A DNA stretch of 64,000 bases, from NCBI RefSeq assembly GCF_003054285.1, contig NZ_QBKS01000002.1, forward strand, positions 496,001 through 560,000, written 5' to 3'. Below, piece after piece: positions 36,533 to 45,416 of this stretch; the stretch's first letter is position 1, and each line of letters begins with the position of its first letter. This DNA is from Litoreibacter ponti (lineage in GTDB: Bacteria > Pseudomonadota > Alphaproteobacteria > Rhodobacterales > Rhodobacteraceae). A model generated the notes under the pieces. It had not been told where the DNA came from. It saw only the letters and a program-made list of their open reading frames with translations, and ran no database searches. Both the position numbers and the translations under genes were made by a program.

Positions 36533-37183
36533 CTACATCTCAAAACACAACACACTGATTGCGCGGCGGTATCCTTGGGCTGCGGGGAGGACCTCGTGCG
36601 GGATACAGCCACCAAGCAGCAGCACCGATTGGCCAGCCTTCATGTTCACATCGCGATGTGGACCCCTGCGGTCGACGCGCTCCAGAGGGGCGCGGAAGAA
36701 CTTTGAGTAAAGCCTTAAAGCGCCCGACGGCTTAGTGCCTTCTGTCCGCTCCAGACACGTGATCAATGTCACGTCGCAGGTTTTGATGTCGCGGTGCAGG
36801 CCCAGAAAATGGCCGGGACGATCGTAATACGAAAAGCTGCCCCGCGTGCCGGTCGGTTGCAGCCTGCCCCCGGCCAGCCCGGACAATTTCGAGATCAATC
36901 CGCGGTCGGCGTAGATTTGATCGAGGATCGGACCCGCTTCGGCGCTGGCCAGATATCGCGCCGGATCGCCCGTGCGCCAATCGCCGGGATCGGAATGGTC
37001 TTTCTTCTGTTCCGTCGCATTTGCCCGATTGGCCAACCCTTCACGGCGCAAGGCTTTGAACCAGCCCCCAGAAAGGAGATCGGGGATCACCAACGCGCCG
37101 CCTGCCTGGATCAACGGCGACGGCGGCGGGCGTCTGCCGACCAAGACATCCGTTGTGTCATGTCGCTCGGCCAGACGTCGCAT
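36533..37183 (-). CDS. 2-oxoglutarate/Fe(II)-dependent oxygenase (prolyl-hydroxylase-like)
   Basis: 216-residue cytoplasmic protein with a double-stranded beta-helix iron site: H130 and D132 (GLHRDIK), H196 (CIPHEVLP) and an arginine at 206-207 (YRRAIS) to hold 2-oxoglutarate. Length and order suit small prolyl-4-hydroxylase-like enzymes. Its start overlaps the stop of the duplicated-domain gene by one base, so it is the fourth cistron of the S8 peptidase-radical SAM operon. A protein or peptide substrate made in the same operon is likely; the peptidase tail, rich in TP and RGP, is the best candidate. The enzyme family is well supported; the substrate is inference. Confidence 0.75.
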   Translation of the reverse strand: MRRLAERHDTTDVLVGRRPPPSPLIQAGGALVIPDLLSGGWFKALRREGLANRANATEQKKDHSDPGDWRTGDPARYLASAEAGPILDQIYADRGLISKLSGLAGGRLQPTGTRGSFSYYDRPGHFLGLHRDIKTCDVTLITCLERTEGTKPSGALRLYSKFFRAPLERVDRRGPHRDVNMKAGQSVLLLGGCIPHEVLPAAQGYRRAISVLCFEM

Positions 37184-37860
37184 CAGAAATTTCCGGGGCC
37201 AAAATCTGGCGGTGCCTCGAATTCCGCCTCAGAGACCATGTCGCGCAAGGATGTCGGCAGGGACTCCATCGGCAAGGAACGGGTCATCTCGCCGTCCAGA
37301 TTGCGCTGTGCCCCGGCCTCATCGACGGTCAGGTCGGTCCCGAAGCCCTTCTCGAAGACCGGCACCTCTCCTGTCAAAAGCAACACGCCATCGCTTATGG
37401 TCGCGACCTCAAAGCCAAGTTGGCCGAAGCCGTCGGCGGCCGTCTGTGTGTCGGTCGGGTTTTTAAGAATAACCGCAGCGGAAATCGTGGGCATTGCAGC
37501 CTCCTGTCCTGAAGAAGTGGTGGCTTGGTCGAAACTGACGGGCCCGAAGTCCCGTGATGCTTCGAACTCGATCGCCATGACGCGGCGACGCAGTTCAGGC
37601 GCGAGCGCATCGACCGGAAGGCTTCGGGCGAGCAACGGTGACGCGTCCTTGTTGAGGCTGCGCAGGCCATCCTCCGACATGAAGATGTCCGTATCAAACC
37701 GACTTTCAAACAGCACCTCCGAGCCCGAGATCAGCAAGGTGCGCTCGGCGACAATATCGGGCTCAAAGCCAAGATCTTTGAACGCCGCAGCAGCGTCGTC
37801 GGTTACGGCATCCGCCGCCAACAGAACAACTGCACTGATGAGTATTCCCAAATCTGCCAT
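37183..37860 (-). CDS. Tandem propeptide-like domain protein (unknown function)
   Basis: 225-residue protein built of two copies of one domain (about 5-107 and 124-222). Shared landmarks are LGFEP/LGFEV, a LLISG/LLLTG strand, ARSLPVDAL/TRSLPMESL and EFEASRDFGP/EFEAPPDFGP. The middle of each copy also resembles the N-terminal region of the S8 peptidase upstream (QVGFEVLQITESTINIAG at 83-100 then EKAFG, compared with QLGFEVATI... and EKGFG). No signal peptide. It starts seven bases after the radical SAM stop and is coupled to the oxygenase. It may act in trans as inhibitor or chaperone of the peptidase, or be the modified substrate; neither is proven. Confidence 0.7.
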   Translation of the reverse strand: MADLGILISAVVLLAADAVTDDAAAAFKDLGFEPDIVAERTLLISGSEVLFESRFDTDIFMSEDGLRSLNKDASPLLARSLPVDALAPELRRRVMAIEFEASRDFGPVSFDQATTSSGQEAAMPTISAAVILKNPTDTQTAADGFGQLGFEVATISDGVLLLTGEVPVFEKGFGTDLTVDEAGAQRNLDGEMTRSLPMESLPTSLRDMVSEAEFEAPPDFGPGNF

Positions 37861-37867
37861 CGACGCC

Positions 37868-39775
37868 CTATTCTGCGGCGATCTCTTCGTGACTGACCGC
37901 TTCGTCCCATCCTACCGGAAACTTGTCATATATCCCAAGCGCCAGGTAGGATCCGTCTTTTTCGATCATCAATCCGCTGTCGACGAGGGTTCTCAGATAC
38001 GCCTCGACATCTGCCCTCTTGAAGGCCCCGACACCGTGACGTGCCAAGGTTTCGCACACAAGCGACGCGCTGGCGACCCGGTCGCACGCCAAATAGATCA
38101 GGCGCTCTTTGCCAGACAGAGTCAGCTTGCGGGGCGATCGTCCTGCGCGGGTGTCGTAGATCTTCAAACTCTGCCCGGTGTCATGAACGCTCAGCGAGCC
38201 TCTCTTGGTCTCGCGCCACTGCGTAATGCCCGTCATCAATTCGTGCACGAGTTCGGGCGAGGCTTGCGACGCCTCGTAATCCACCTCGAAGTAGCAAGAA
38301 ATCCGCTGCTGCATCTCATCTTCAAAGGGATACAGGTGCGCAAACACGCGCATGGCTCGAAGGTTCTTCAGCCCGAACGCGTCCGGTGTCTGATAATACG
38401 GGCTGAAGCGATCAATGCGCACGGGTCCACCGCCGGAGGGCGGTTGCAAATGGACAAGGTCGGGCAACCATGCAAGCGTTTGTGCATAGTCGTCGTCCGT
38501 CTCGCCGGGAAAGCCGTACAGGATGTTCCACTCCGCCGAGACACCCAACTCGCGGCACCACTTCAGAAGCTGAATGTTGCGCAGCGCGGTTGTGCCCTTC
38601 CGCATGAGCTTGAGCACCCGATCCGACAGGTTTTCGATCCCGGGCTGGATGGTCTGCACGTTGGCAAGCGCAAGCCCCTTCACCTGAGATCGCGACAGGT
38701 TCGACTTGGTCTCATAGAACAGGGCGGGCGGTGACGGCTCGCGCGCCAGCTCCGACAGGAAGCTTCCGAAATATTGCATGTCGATGATGTTATCGACCAT
38801 CGACACAAGGGGCACATCATAGCTCTCGGTCAGATGGCGCAGCTCGGCCAAGGCGCGATCAGGGGATTTGGCCCGAAACCCCATGCCCTGCCCGTTCAGG
38901 CCGCAAAACGTGCAATGATGTTTCGCGCCCCACCAGCACCCGCGAGATGTCTCCATCATCAAGACCGGCGTCTGGTCCGGAGCCGTGTTTTGATGCATCT
39001 CGAAATAGTCAGAAAAGTCGGGATAGGGAAGATTGTCCAACTCCGTGACCGGTACCGCTGGCAGCCCATGCGCGCCGCGCGACAGGACCCCGGCAATGGC
39101 GGGCGCGGTCTTGCCGTCTGAGAGGGCCGCAATCAGGTCCGGAAAGCTTTTGTCCGCTTCGCCCCGGCAGACGTGGTCGACGAACGGGAAACACTCGAAC
39201 AACGCCGCGCCCATGTCGTCTTCCCAGTTGGCACCGCCGAAGACGATCTTCAGGTGTGGGTGAGCCGCCTTGAGCCGCTGCGCCAGCGCGAGCGACGACA
39301 GGTTTTGCACAAAGGTCGAGGTCAGCCCTACCACATCGTAGCTCGCCCAATCATAGGCGGCGAGGCAGTCCTCCAGAAAGGCGGGCGTCGCCTCGCGCAC
39401 GGCCACGATCCGGCGAATGTCCTGCGCGCTCATATGCCACTCACCGCGCAGGATCTCGTCGACATAGGCCCAATCCGCATCGGGACGACGGCCATAGAGC
39501 GGAAGCGTGAAGCACCAGTCGCCCGCAAAGCAGGTGTAGGGCACTTCGTCGGTCAGCCACTTGTAATCCTCGACCCCGATCCGCGCGATCAGGTGTTCAA
39601 ACGGGTAGGAGATATCGCAGTCAAACCCCCGCGCCTCGAGTTGCGCTTTCAGAAGACTGATCCCCAATGCCGGGCGATCCACGGCTCCGAACGGCATCGA
39701 AAGCAACAGCGTGCGCAGCTTTCGGGCGGGCGACAATCCGGCAGGACCGTCGCCCGAGGCCTGATCAAATCTCAT
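37868..39775 (-). CDS. B12-type radical SAM enzyme, RiPP-maturation class (TIGR03975-like)
   Basis: 635 residues from the chosen ATG at 39775. An N-terminal cobalamin-binding-like region (about 20-215, DVVGLTSTFVQN and IVFGGANWEDDMG) precedes the radical SAM core. The cluster cysteines are C280, C288 and C291 (SRGCWWGAKHHCTFCGLNG), the CX7CX2C spacing typical of RiPP-maturation radical SAM protein 1, as is GFRAKSPDRAL. A C-terminal winged-helix-like segment follows. The start overlaps the peptidase stop by 11 bases in another frame; the frame open to 39811 is less likely. Such enzymes alter ribosomal peptides, for example by C-methylation. Here no classic small precursor is seen; peptidase tail and duplicated-domain protein are candidates. 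Confidence 0.85.
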   Translation of the reverse strand: MRFDQASGDGPAGLSPARKLRTLLLSMPFGAVDRPALGISLLKAQLEARGFDCDISYPFEHLIARIGVEDYKWLTDEVPYTCFAGDWCFTLPLYGRRPDADWAYVDEILRGEWHMSAQDIRRIVAVREATPAFLEDCLAAYDWASYDVVGLTSTFVQNLSSLALAQRLKAAHPHLKIVFGGANWEDDMGAALFECFPFVDHVCRGEADKSFPDLIAALSDGKTAPAIAGVLSRGAHGLPAVPVTELDNLPYPDFSDYFEMHQNTAPDQTPVLMMETSRGCWWGAKHHCTFCGLNGQGMGFRAKSPDRALAELRHLTESYDVPLVSMVDNIIDMQYFGSFLSELAREPSPPALFYETKSNLSRSQVKGLALANVQTIQPGIENLSDRVLKLMRKGTTALRNIQLLKWCRELGVSAEWNILYGFPGETDDDYAQTLAWLPDLVHLQPPSGGGPVRIDRFSPYYQTPDAFGLKNLRAMRVFAHLYPFEDEMQQRISCYFEVDYEASQASPELVHELMTGITQWRETKRGSLSVHDTGQSLKIYDTRAGRSPRKLTLSGKERLIYLACDRVASASLVCETLARHGVGAFKRADVEAYLRTLVDSGLMIEKDGSYLALGIYDKFPVGWDEAVSHEEIAAE

Positions 39776-41669
39776 CGGGATCGACTTGGCCCTTGCGCAC
39801 CATGTCCTCAAGCGTTTCCAACTCTTCCTCGGTCAGATCGGCTCCGGCTTGCTGTTCGGCGGCAAGTTGCGCTTCGTGGTACTCAGCGGCCTCCATCTCG
39901 GCCTCATCGGCGCGCACCACGGGGCCCACGGGTCGGATCGGGTTGACCGGGGTAATCGGACGCACTGGCGAGATCGGCTGAACCGGGCGCACGGGGCCAA
40001 CCGGCTGCACCGGTTGGATCGGACCGCGCGGGCTAATCGGAGTGATCGGGCCACGCGGTGTGATCGGAGCGCGCGGCGTAACCGGCCCGCGCGTGATCGG
40101 CGTGACCGGGCCGCGTGAGATCGGGGTGATCGGGCCGCGTGAGATCGGCGTAATCGTGCGGCAGCGCAACCGCGCCCGCAGCGTCGCCCGGTGGGCATCG
40201 ATCAAACCATGACCTGTCGCAAGATCCGGACCTGTTGTCGCCTGATGGTTGAAGTTGGGGTGGTTTCGACCGGTCGTCACATCACGCGCCGTATCCATCA
40301 TGATATCGCGGATTTCGGCCGGCGTCAGACGCTCGCACGCCTGCTTGATCAGCGCCGCGGCACCCGCAAGTTGCGGTGCTGCCGCCGACGTCCCGGAGAA
40401 GGTCGCCCACCCGTCGTTCGACGCCGTCTCATCACCGCTCGGGTGTGACCCACCGGCGCTGCCGACATCGATACTGTCGCCCGGCTCGACCGGAAGCATG
40501 ATGTTCTTCGCGGCGGGACGCATGCCGACGATGCCGGACAGATCAGGTGTGTTGCGGCCGGAATAGATGTTGGACGCGAAGCCGGAAGCATAATCTGACG
40601 CACGCAGATTGCCGTTCTCATCCTGGAACACGCCCCCAGCGGAGATCACATCCGGGTGCTGGCCGGGGAAGCCCCAATGACCGTTACCGGCACTGAACAC
40701 CACGACAATTCCCGACGCGACGGCAGCAGCGATGGCATTGGCCAGCGCCACATTCGCAGCCGAAAGCGGGCCATTCCGGATCGACGAGCCCCAAGAGCAG
40801 GTGATGATGTCAGGGCCAAGACCCACGGCTGCGTTAAACGCACCGATGGAATTGACGAAGTTCATCTTGACCGGCTTCAGTCTCACATCCGGCGCGAGCG
40901 CAAAGATATTGGCGCTTTCGCCGGTGCCGTGGCCGCTCTCGTCTGCGGCCGGGTTGGAGGCGCCCGGACCAAGAATGGCATTGTCTGACCGGTATCCGCG
41001 CGCGGTGAAGAACGGATGGCGGAACCAGCCGCTGTCGCACATCGCCACGACAACTCCGCGGCCCGTTATGTTGGCCCTGTGCGCGCGGTCCGCGTTACAG
41101 GCCAGCGAAATCCCGGCGGGGACCTGGTGATGCCAGTAATCGACAATCGGCGGGAACGGATTGGCCGCCATGTAGTAGCGCGGCTCCTCAAGCGCGACGC
41201 CCTCGATCAGGCCTTCGAACTCGGTGCCCTGCATCGAGATCAGCCCGGGCATGTCACTGTTCGGGCAATCGAGAAATTCCGCCTTATCCTCAATGCCGAA
41301 CTCTTTTATCACCTCGTGCTGGTGCACCTCGATGGGCGCGCCGAACGCCTTTTCGTAGGTCTTGGGTGATCCGGCGATGTTGATGGTGGATTCGGTGATC
41401 TGAAGCACCTCGAAGCCGACCTGACGCAGCCGTTCGGCAGCAGCCATCAGCAAGGATTCCTCGGACGTAAACGCAGCAGCCGTCGAGGCTAAAACATTGT
41501 ACCCGGCATCAAACATCGACACCCCGCCAATGGAATGGGGCGAAACATTTGCATAAATTTTTTCAGGTGGAGCGAGCTTTCCGTTACTCTCTTTTCCTTT
41601 AACAACTCCGGGTTTTGCAAAGGAAAATTTTTCTCCCTTTTTGGATGATTTCTTGGTCGAACGCGCCAT
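39765..41669 (-). CDS. S8 subtilisin-like peptidase with Pro/Arg-rich repeat tail
   Basis: 634 residues. Basic N-terminus (2-31, no signal peptide), a propeptide-like region (about 65-165), then an S8 catalytic domain with a complete set: D212 (AMCDSG), H247 (SGHGTGES), oxyanion N329 (FSAGNG) and nucleophile S428 (SGTSAAAP). After residue 504 comes a low-complexity stretch (505-585) of imperfect TPISRGPI-like units, encoded by 24-base repeats at first, drifting to PVxPVRP-like units, then an acidic helical tail (586-634). GGAGGT stands five bases before ATG 41669. It heads the radical SAM/2OG operon. The repeat-plus-acidic tail looks like an appended substrate segment. Confidence 0.85.
   Translation of the reverse strand: MARSTKKSSKKGEKFSFAKPGVVKGKESNGKLAPPEKIYANVSPHSIGGVSMFDAGYNVLASTAAAFTSEESLLMAAAERLRQVGFEVLQITESTINIAGSPKTYEKAFGAPIEVHQHEVIKEFGIEDKAEFLDCPNSDMPGLISMQGTEFEGLIEGVALEEPRYYMAANPFPPIVDYWHHQVPAGISLACNADRAHRANITGRGVVVAMCDSGWFRHPFFTARGYRSDNAILGPGASNPAADESGHGTGESANIFALAPDVRLKPVKMNFVNSIGAFNAAVGLGPDIITCSWGSSIRNGPLSAANVALANAIAAAVASGIVVVFSAGNGHWGFPGQHPDVISAGGVFQDENGNLRASDYASGFASNIYSGRNTPDLSGIVGMRPAAKNIMLPVEPGDSIDVGSAGGSHPSGDETASNDGWATFSGTSAAAPQLAGAAALIKQACERLTPAEIRDIMMDTARDVTTGRNHPNFNHQATTGPDLATGHGLIDAHRATLRARLRCRTITPISRGPITPISRGPVTPITRGPVTPRAPITPRGPITPISPRGPIQPVQPVGPVRPVQPISPVRPITPVNPIRPVGPVVRADEAEMEAAEYHEAQLAAEQQAGADLTEEELETLEDMVRKGQVDPDEI
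39918..40160. repeat. In-frame repeat tract encoding the S8 peptidase tail
   Basis: About 240 bases of imperfect repeats, clearest between 40050 and 40160 as 24-base units (GCGTGAGATCGGGGTGATCGGGCC-like), decaying into shorter 12- to 15-base units toward 39918. Read on the minus strand they encode TPISRGP(I/V) and PV(R/Q/G)P units. Expansion by replication slippage is likely, so repeat number may vary between strains. Confidence 0.7.
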
Positions 41670-42171
41670 GTCGCACCTCCAGAAATGATGTAAAGGAATA
41701 TTTCAAAATGATAACATAAAAGTGAGATCAAAACAACGCCCCCAATTTTTGGATTGCAGACCAATGCGTATCTTCACGTCGTTTCGAGCAGGTTTTGCGT
41801 GAGCACGTTAGCGCTAAAAAAGACGCGTTTCCGCACCTTTGCTCGCTGTTCTTTCTGTAGAAAACGAGCTGAGGAATAGGCCATATTTTATTGGGGAATA
41901 TGCGCGCCAATCGGGTCAAGTTTACGCAAGAATTTATTTCACGATCCAGAAATCATCCCAGCCGATTCTCTCGCCCTGATGACCGAGTAGACTTCAGAAA
42001 TCCGCAGAAATGACTGCGATCGGGGTCACCAAAAAAACGATGAATAGCATCCTCGGATGCAGACAAACTTTTAACTTGCCTCAACCAAAAATATCTATCT
42101 CCGAGGTAACTTCGGAGAAATTTGAAAGAAAAGTAAACCGCAAAATTTTCACTTGGTGAGAAATAATTGAA
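41670..42171. other. 502-base AT-rich intergenic region
   Basis: Visibly richer in A and T than the flanking genes, with runs such as ATGATAACATAAAAGTGAG. It contains the S8 peptidase leader and, presumably, its promoter on the minus strand, though no clean -35/-10 pair stands out. A 63-codon minus-strand frame near 41728-41919 has no family features and mixed codon use and was not accepted as a gene. Confidence 0.5.
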
Positions 42172-42753
42172 TTACGCCGCCTCTGCATCTTCATCCTGCA
42201 ACTTCAATTCCCACGGCAAGTCAATCGAAGGCAGATCTTCTTTGAGTATCGTGACGCTTTCGACCTTTACGGTGACCGAAGGTTTCGCGCGGCCCGCAGT
42301 AATTGCGACAATGCGGCGGTCTGTGACGGTGATAATCAGCCCTTCGACCTTCAGGGAAAACGTCACCGGCACAGGCAGCTTGTGAACCTCGACGAGCTTG
42401 CCGAGCTCGATCACGATATGAGGCTTGAAGCTGGCCTTGAGCGTATGAGAGGCAATCGCGACATGCCGGGGCTTGCCGTCTTCGGGGCCTGTGGCTCCGG
42501 TCAACTCCATGACCTGCCCGAACCCTTTCCATGCCTTGACCAACTCTTTGAATGGCGAGATTGCCAACGCGTCGTGAACTGCCTTTTCGATCGCGGTTTT
42601 CAGGGTCGCGCCGTCCGGATCGATCGCCTTCAGGCCCACGCCCGCCTCGCCTTTCATCATCGCTTGACCGACGGCCTCGACGACCTCTTGCAGGCGCGCC
42701 TCGGGCAAAGCGTTCGACAGGACCTTGGGATCTTCTGATGCGGCACTGCTCAT
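42172..42753 (-). CDS. Hypothetical protein, 193 residues
   Basis: I do not recognise this protein. It is soluble, without signal peptide or membrane segment. The N-terminal half is helical (EARLQEVVEAVGQAMMKGE, KAWKGFGQVMEL) and the C-terminal half alternates valine-rich strands (VPVTFSLKVEGLIITVTDRR), ending with an acidic tail DEDAEAA. Its ATG overlaps the stop of the 888-residue envelope protein by four bases, so the two are co-translated and may work together. It lies upstream of the peptidase operon on the same strand. Confidence 0.7.
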   Translation of the reverse strand: MSSAASEDPKVLSNALPEARLQEVVEAVGQAMMKGEAGVGLKAIDPDGATLKTAIEKAVHDALAISPFKELVKAWKGFGQVMELTGATGPEDGKPRHVAIASHTLKASFKPHIVIELGKLVEVHKLPVPVTFSLKVEGLIITVTDRRIVAITAGRAKPSVTVKVESVTILKEDLPSIDLPWELKLQDEDAEAA

Positions 42754-45416
42754 AGCGAGGTTCCTTCTTCGACTTCCAAATCTTCGGCCATTTCGATCCT
42801 GATTTCAGGCGCATCTCCCTCTTCCACGTGCAGCATAAGTGTGGGCGGGGACACGGGGTCGAGCTCACGGATCGGGTTGCGATCGTGCTCGGCGAATATC
42901 TTCGGCAGCGGGGGCGGTACGGTAACATCGGGGGCGGAGTTTTTGCGGCCACGGCCACCAAGTCTGGCGCCCAGATAGCCGATGCCGAGCGCCACGAGGA
43001 TCAGCGCGCCGATCCAGGCCAGATTTGGGACCGCGAGACGTGGCGCCGCTGGCCGCGTCAGTATGATCCGGGACTGCGCAAGGGTCTCCCCGCTCACGTT
43101 TTGTGCTTCAATGACCAAGGGCAGCCGCGCGCCGGCCTCTGGCATCGGCACCTGCCCCAGCCAGTCACCACCAGAGTAACGGATCCGCTCCAGCACCTGA
43201 CCACTTTCAGGCTCGGATACGACAATCACCGCCGTGTCGGCGGGGTTTACGACCTGTACCGCCAGGCGCGTGTTTTGCGCGTCGATGGCAAAGCCGTCGG
43301 GCGAGGTTACAACCAAAGTGACAGGCAATGCAGGCGCACGCGCGGGTCGGACCAGACTGATCTGCTCGACCGCATAAGGCCGTCCGTCTCGGCCTATTGC
43401 CAGGATCTCGACTGTTTGCGTGTCCCCGGGCTGCGGCATGTCGAGCCGTATGCGGCCCTGTCCTTGCACCAATGCGCTTTCGCCAAGAACCAGGTCTTGC
43501 CCCGCGACCCGCGCGACGATCGTGCCGATCCAGTCTGCGCCAGAAGTTACCCGAGACTGAACCGTCAAGCCGTCCGTGTCTGCTTCGAACACGCCCGATG
43601 GCTGAACTTCCATGAGAACCCCTGCCCGCTCAATCCGCACCGCGTCCTCGGCCAGGGGCTTGCCCGAGCGATCGAGCGCCTGAACCTGAAACGCAATTGT
43701 CTCACCGGGTGGCGGCAAATCGTGGGTCGTGTCCCAAAGCCTATCGCCCACCGGCGCGCGCGCGAGTTCCGCCATGCCTTGCCCGCCGCGGATGACCAAT
43801 TCACTTGCCGCACCCGGGCTCTCCAAAACCACCCGCAAGCGCACCGTTTCACCGTCCACGATATTGCCGGACAGGCTTTCCAACGTCAGCTGCGTTGGCA
43901 CAACCGGTTCGGGCCCGTTGAAGGTGACGGACTGCCGGGCCAAGGCGTTTCCGCTGCGATCCAGCGCCACGAATGAAACCTGTTGCGACGCACCGGGGGC
44001 CGGAGATTGCAGCGACAGGATAAGCGAGCCCCCAGCATAGACCTGGCCAACAGGACTCGCGCCGGGCTGCCGCGCCTCGATCCTTGCCACAGCCGATGCC
44101 CCGCGCGTCATCGAAACCGCGAAATCGGTGCGCGCGCCTGTCGCCGTGACCGACCCCGATGGCTGGACGGAGATCAAAGCCGGTGGCCGGATCAGGCGCA
44201 GGGTTGCTGTATCCAGCGCATTTCCCTCGGCCCCCAGCGCTTGCACCCGGTAGGCGGCATCCTGACCGGGCGACGGCATCGGCATATCGAAGATCACAGG
44301 CTGCCCGCGCCACGGCCGCGTTTGTGTGCCGACCGCGGGTCCGGCGATGCGAATGGACTGGGTGAGCCCCGGTTGACGCAGGCCGACCGCAACAGTCGTT
44401 TGCGCGCGGTCGATCTCGATCCGGTCCGGGACCTCCAGTTGCACGGGCTGCGCCGCAAGGCAGGCACGGCGCAAATCCTGCTGCAGGGTGTCCCATCGGA
44501 TGCGCCCCGCATCGAAGCTGTCCATCCTATCCTTCAGAAAGCCGCCGATCGCCTCGCAGGTTCTGGGGCCAAGCGCGCCGTCCGCCCCACCGGGTGATAT
44601 CCCGACACATGCAAGGTTTTCCTGCACGTCCTGCACCAACGCGCGCGAGACAACTGTCCGGGGGCCGCACCACGGCACAAGCCGCAGAGTGACCCGTGAT
44701 CGAGCGGAATTATTCGCGGCGTCCGTGGCCACGATTGCAACCACCCGGTCGTTGAAATCACGCGGCAGCTCGACGGCTGCGGAATAGTCGGACGAGCCCT
44801 GAGACGCCGACATGCGCACCCGCCCGCCGCCTGCGATGACGACAAAGGCCTCGCGAATTCGGCTTTGAGTATCTGTGATCCGGGCATTCACCCTGATGCT
44901 GCGGCCTTTCCCTTCGAAAACCTGCTGAACCGGGGTGATCTGTGGGGGCGTGCGGTCAACCACGACATCGTCGTCATCGGGCGCATCGTCCGGTTGCCGT
45001 GGCGGGACGTCGTCCGACGGGCCATTGTCCGAATTTAGACGTCTGTCGAGCTGAGCGAGACGAAAATTGGTACCGACAAAGACATCGCAGGAGCCGCTGC
45101 GCAGCGCCGGAACGACCTCTGAGAAGGAAATGATTGCCGTACGAATGCCCTCTTGCCTCAGCCGGAACGCAAGCGGACGATCGGATGCGCACGTCTTGAG
45201 ACGCGTGAGAAATTCGCGCACGTCTCTTGGACGCGTCAGCATGTTCAATAAAAAGGCACCCGCCATGAACCTCGTGGCATCGGCGACATACAGGCCGGTA
45301 TATCCGGGGATTTGTTCAACGCCCGGCGGAGCCGGTCGAATTGTTTGCGCCTGAGCCGATCCAGCCCGCAAAAATACGAGGCAAAATGCCAGGATCACTA
45401 TTATCAATGCACGCAT
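42750..45416 (-). CDS. Large Ig-like-repeat membrane-anchored envelope protein with PG-binding segment
   Basis: 888 residues from ATG 45416, which begins a clear Sec signal (MRALIIVILAFCLVF... ending AQA); the frame twelve codons longer is not supported. After an N-terminal domain of unknown type and an acidic Pro/Asp linker, there is a peptidoglycan-binding-like segment (VQENLACVGISPGGADGALG). Then at least four beta-sandwich repeats of 90-100 residues carry PxPGxxxxxxVxALxxxGxxL signatures. A single transmembrane helix (LAWIGALILVALGIGYLGA) sits about 70 residues from the end, followed by a cytoplasmic acidic tail. It looks like a periplasm-spanning scaffold. Function unknown. Confidence 0.75.
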   Translation of the reverse strand: MRALIIVILAFCLVFLRAGSAQAQTIRPAPPGVEQIPGYTGLYVADATRFMAGAFLLNMLTRPRDVREFLTRLKTCASDRPLAFRLRQEGIRTAIISFSEVVPALRSGSCDVFVGTNFRLAQLDRRLNSDNGPSDDVPPRQPDDAPDDDDVVVDRTPPQITPVQQVFEGKGRSIRVNARITDTQSRIREAFVVIAGGGRVRMSASQGSSDYSAAVELPRDFNDRVVAIVATDAANNSARSRVTLRLVPWCGPRTVVSRALVQDVQENLACVGISPGGADGALGPRTCEAIGGFLKDRMDSFDAGRIRWDTLQQDLRRACLAAQPVQLEVPDRIEIDRAQTTVAVGLRQPGLTQSIRIAGPAVGTQTRPWRGQPVIFDMPMPSPGQDAAYRVQALGAEGNALDTATLRLIRPPALISVQPSGSVTATGARTDFAVSMTRGASAVARIEARQPGASPVGQVYAGGSLILSLQSPAPGASQQVSFVALDRSGNALARQSVTFNGPEPVVPTQLTLESLSGNIVDGETVRLRVVLESPGAASELVIRGGQGMAELARAPVGDRLWDTTHDLPPPGETIAFQVQALDRSGKPLAEDAVRIERAGVLMEVQPSGVFEADTDGLTVQSRVTSGADWIGTIVARVAGQDLVLGESALVQGQGRIRLDMPQPGDTQTVEILAIGRDGRPYAVEQISLVRPARAPALPVTLVVTSPDGFAIDAQNTRLAVQVVNPADTAVIVVSEPESGQVLERIRYSGGDWLGQVPMPEAGARLPLVIEAQNVSGETLAQSRIILTRPAAPRLAVPNLAWIGALILVALGIGYLGARLGGRGRKNSAPDVTVPPPLPKIFAEHDRNPIRELDPVSPPTLMLHVEEGDAPEIRIEMAEDLEVEEGTSL

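Noticed and set aside
39918..40160. Regular 24-base repeats resembling a CRISPR or minisatellite.
   Set aside because: They are in frame within the S8 peptidase gene, have no unique spacers and encode a continuous peptide tail.
41728..41919. 63-codon minus-strand frame upstream of the peptidase, considered as a possible precursor peptide.
   Set aside because: No ribosome site, no leader/core pattern and mixed composition; it lies in AT-rich untranslated sequence.
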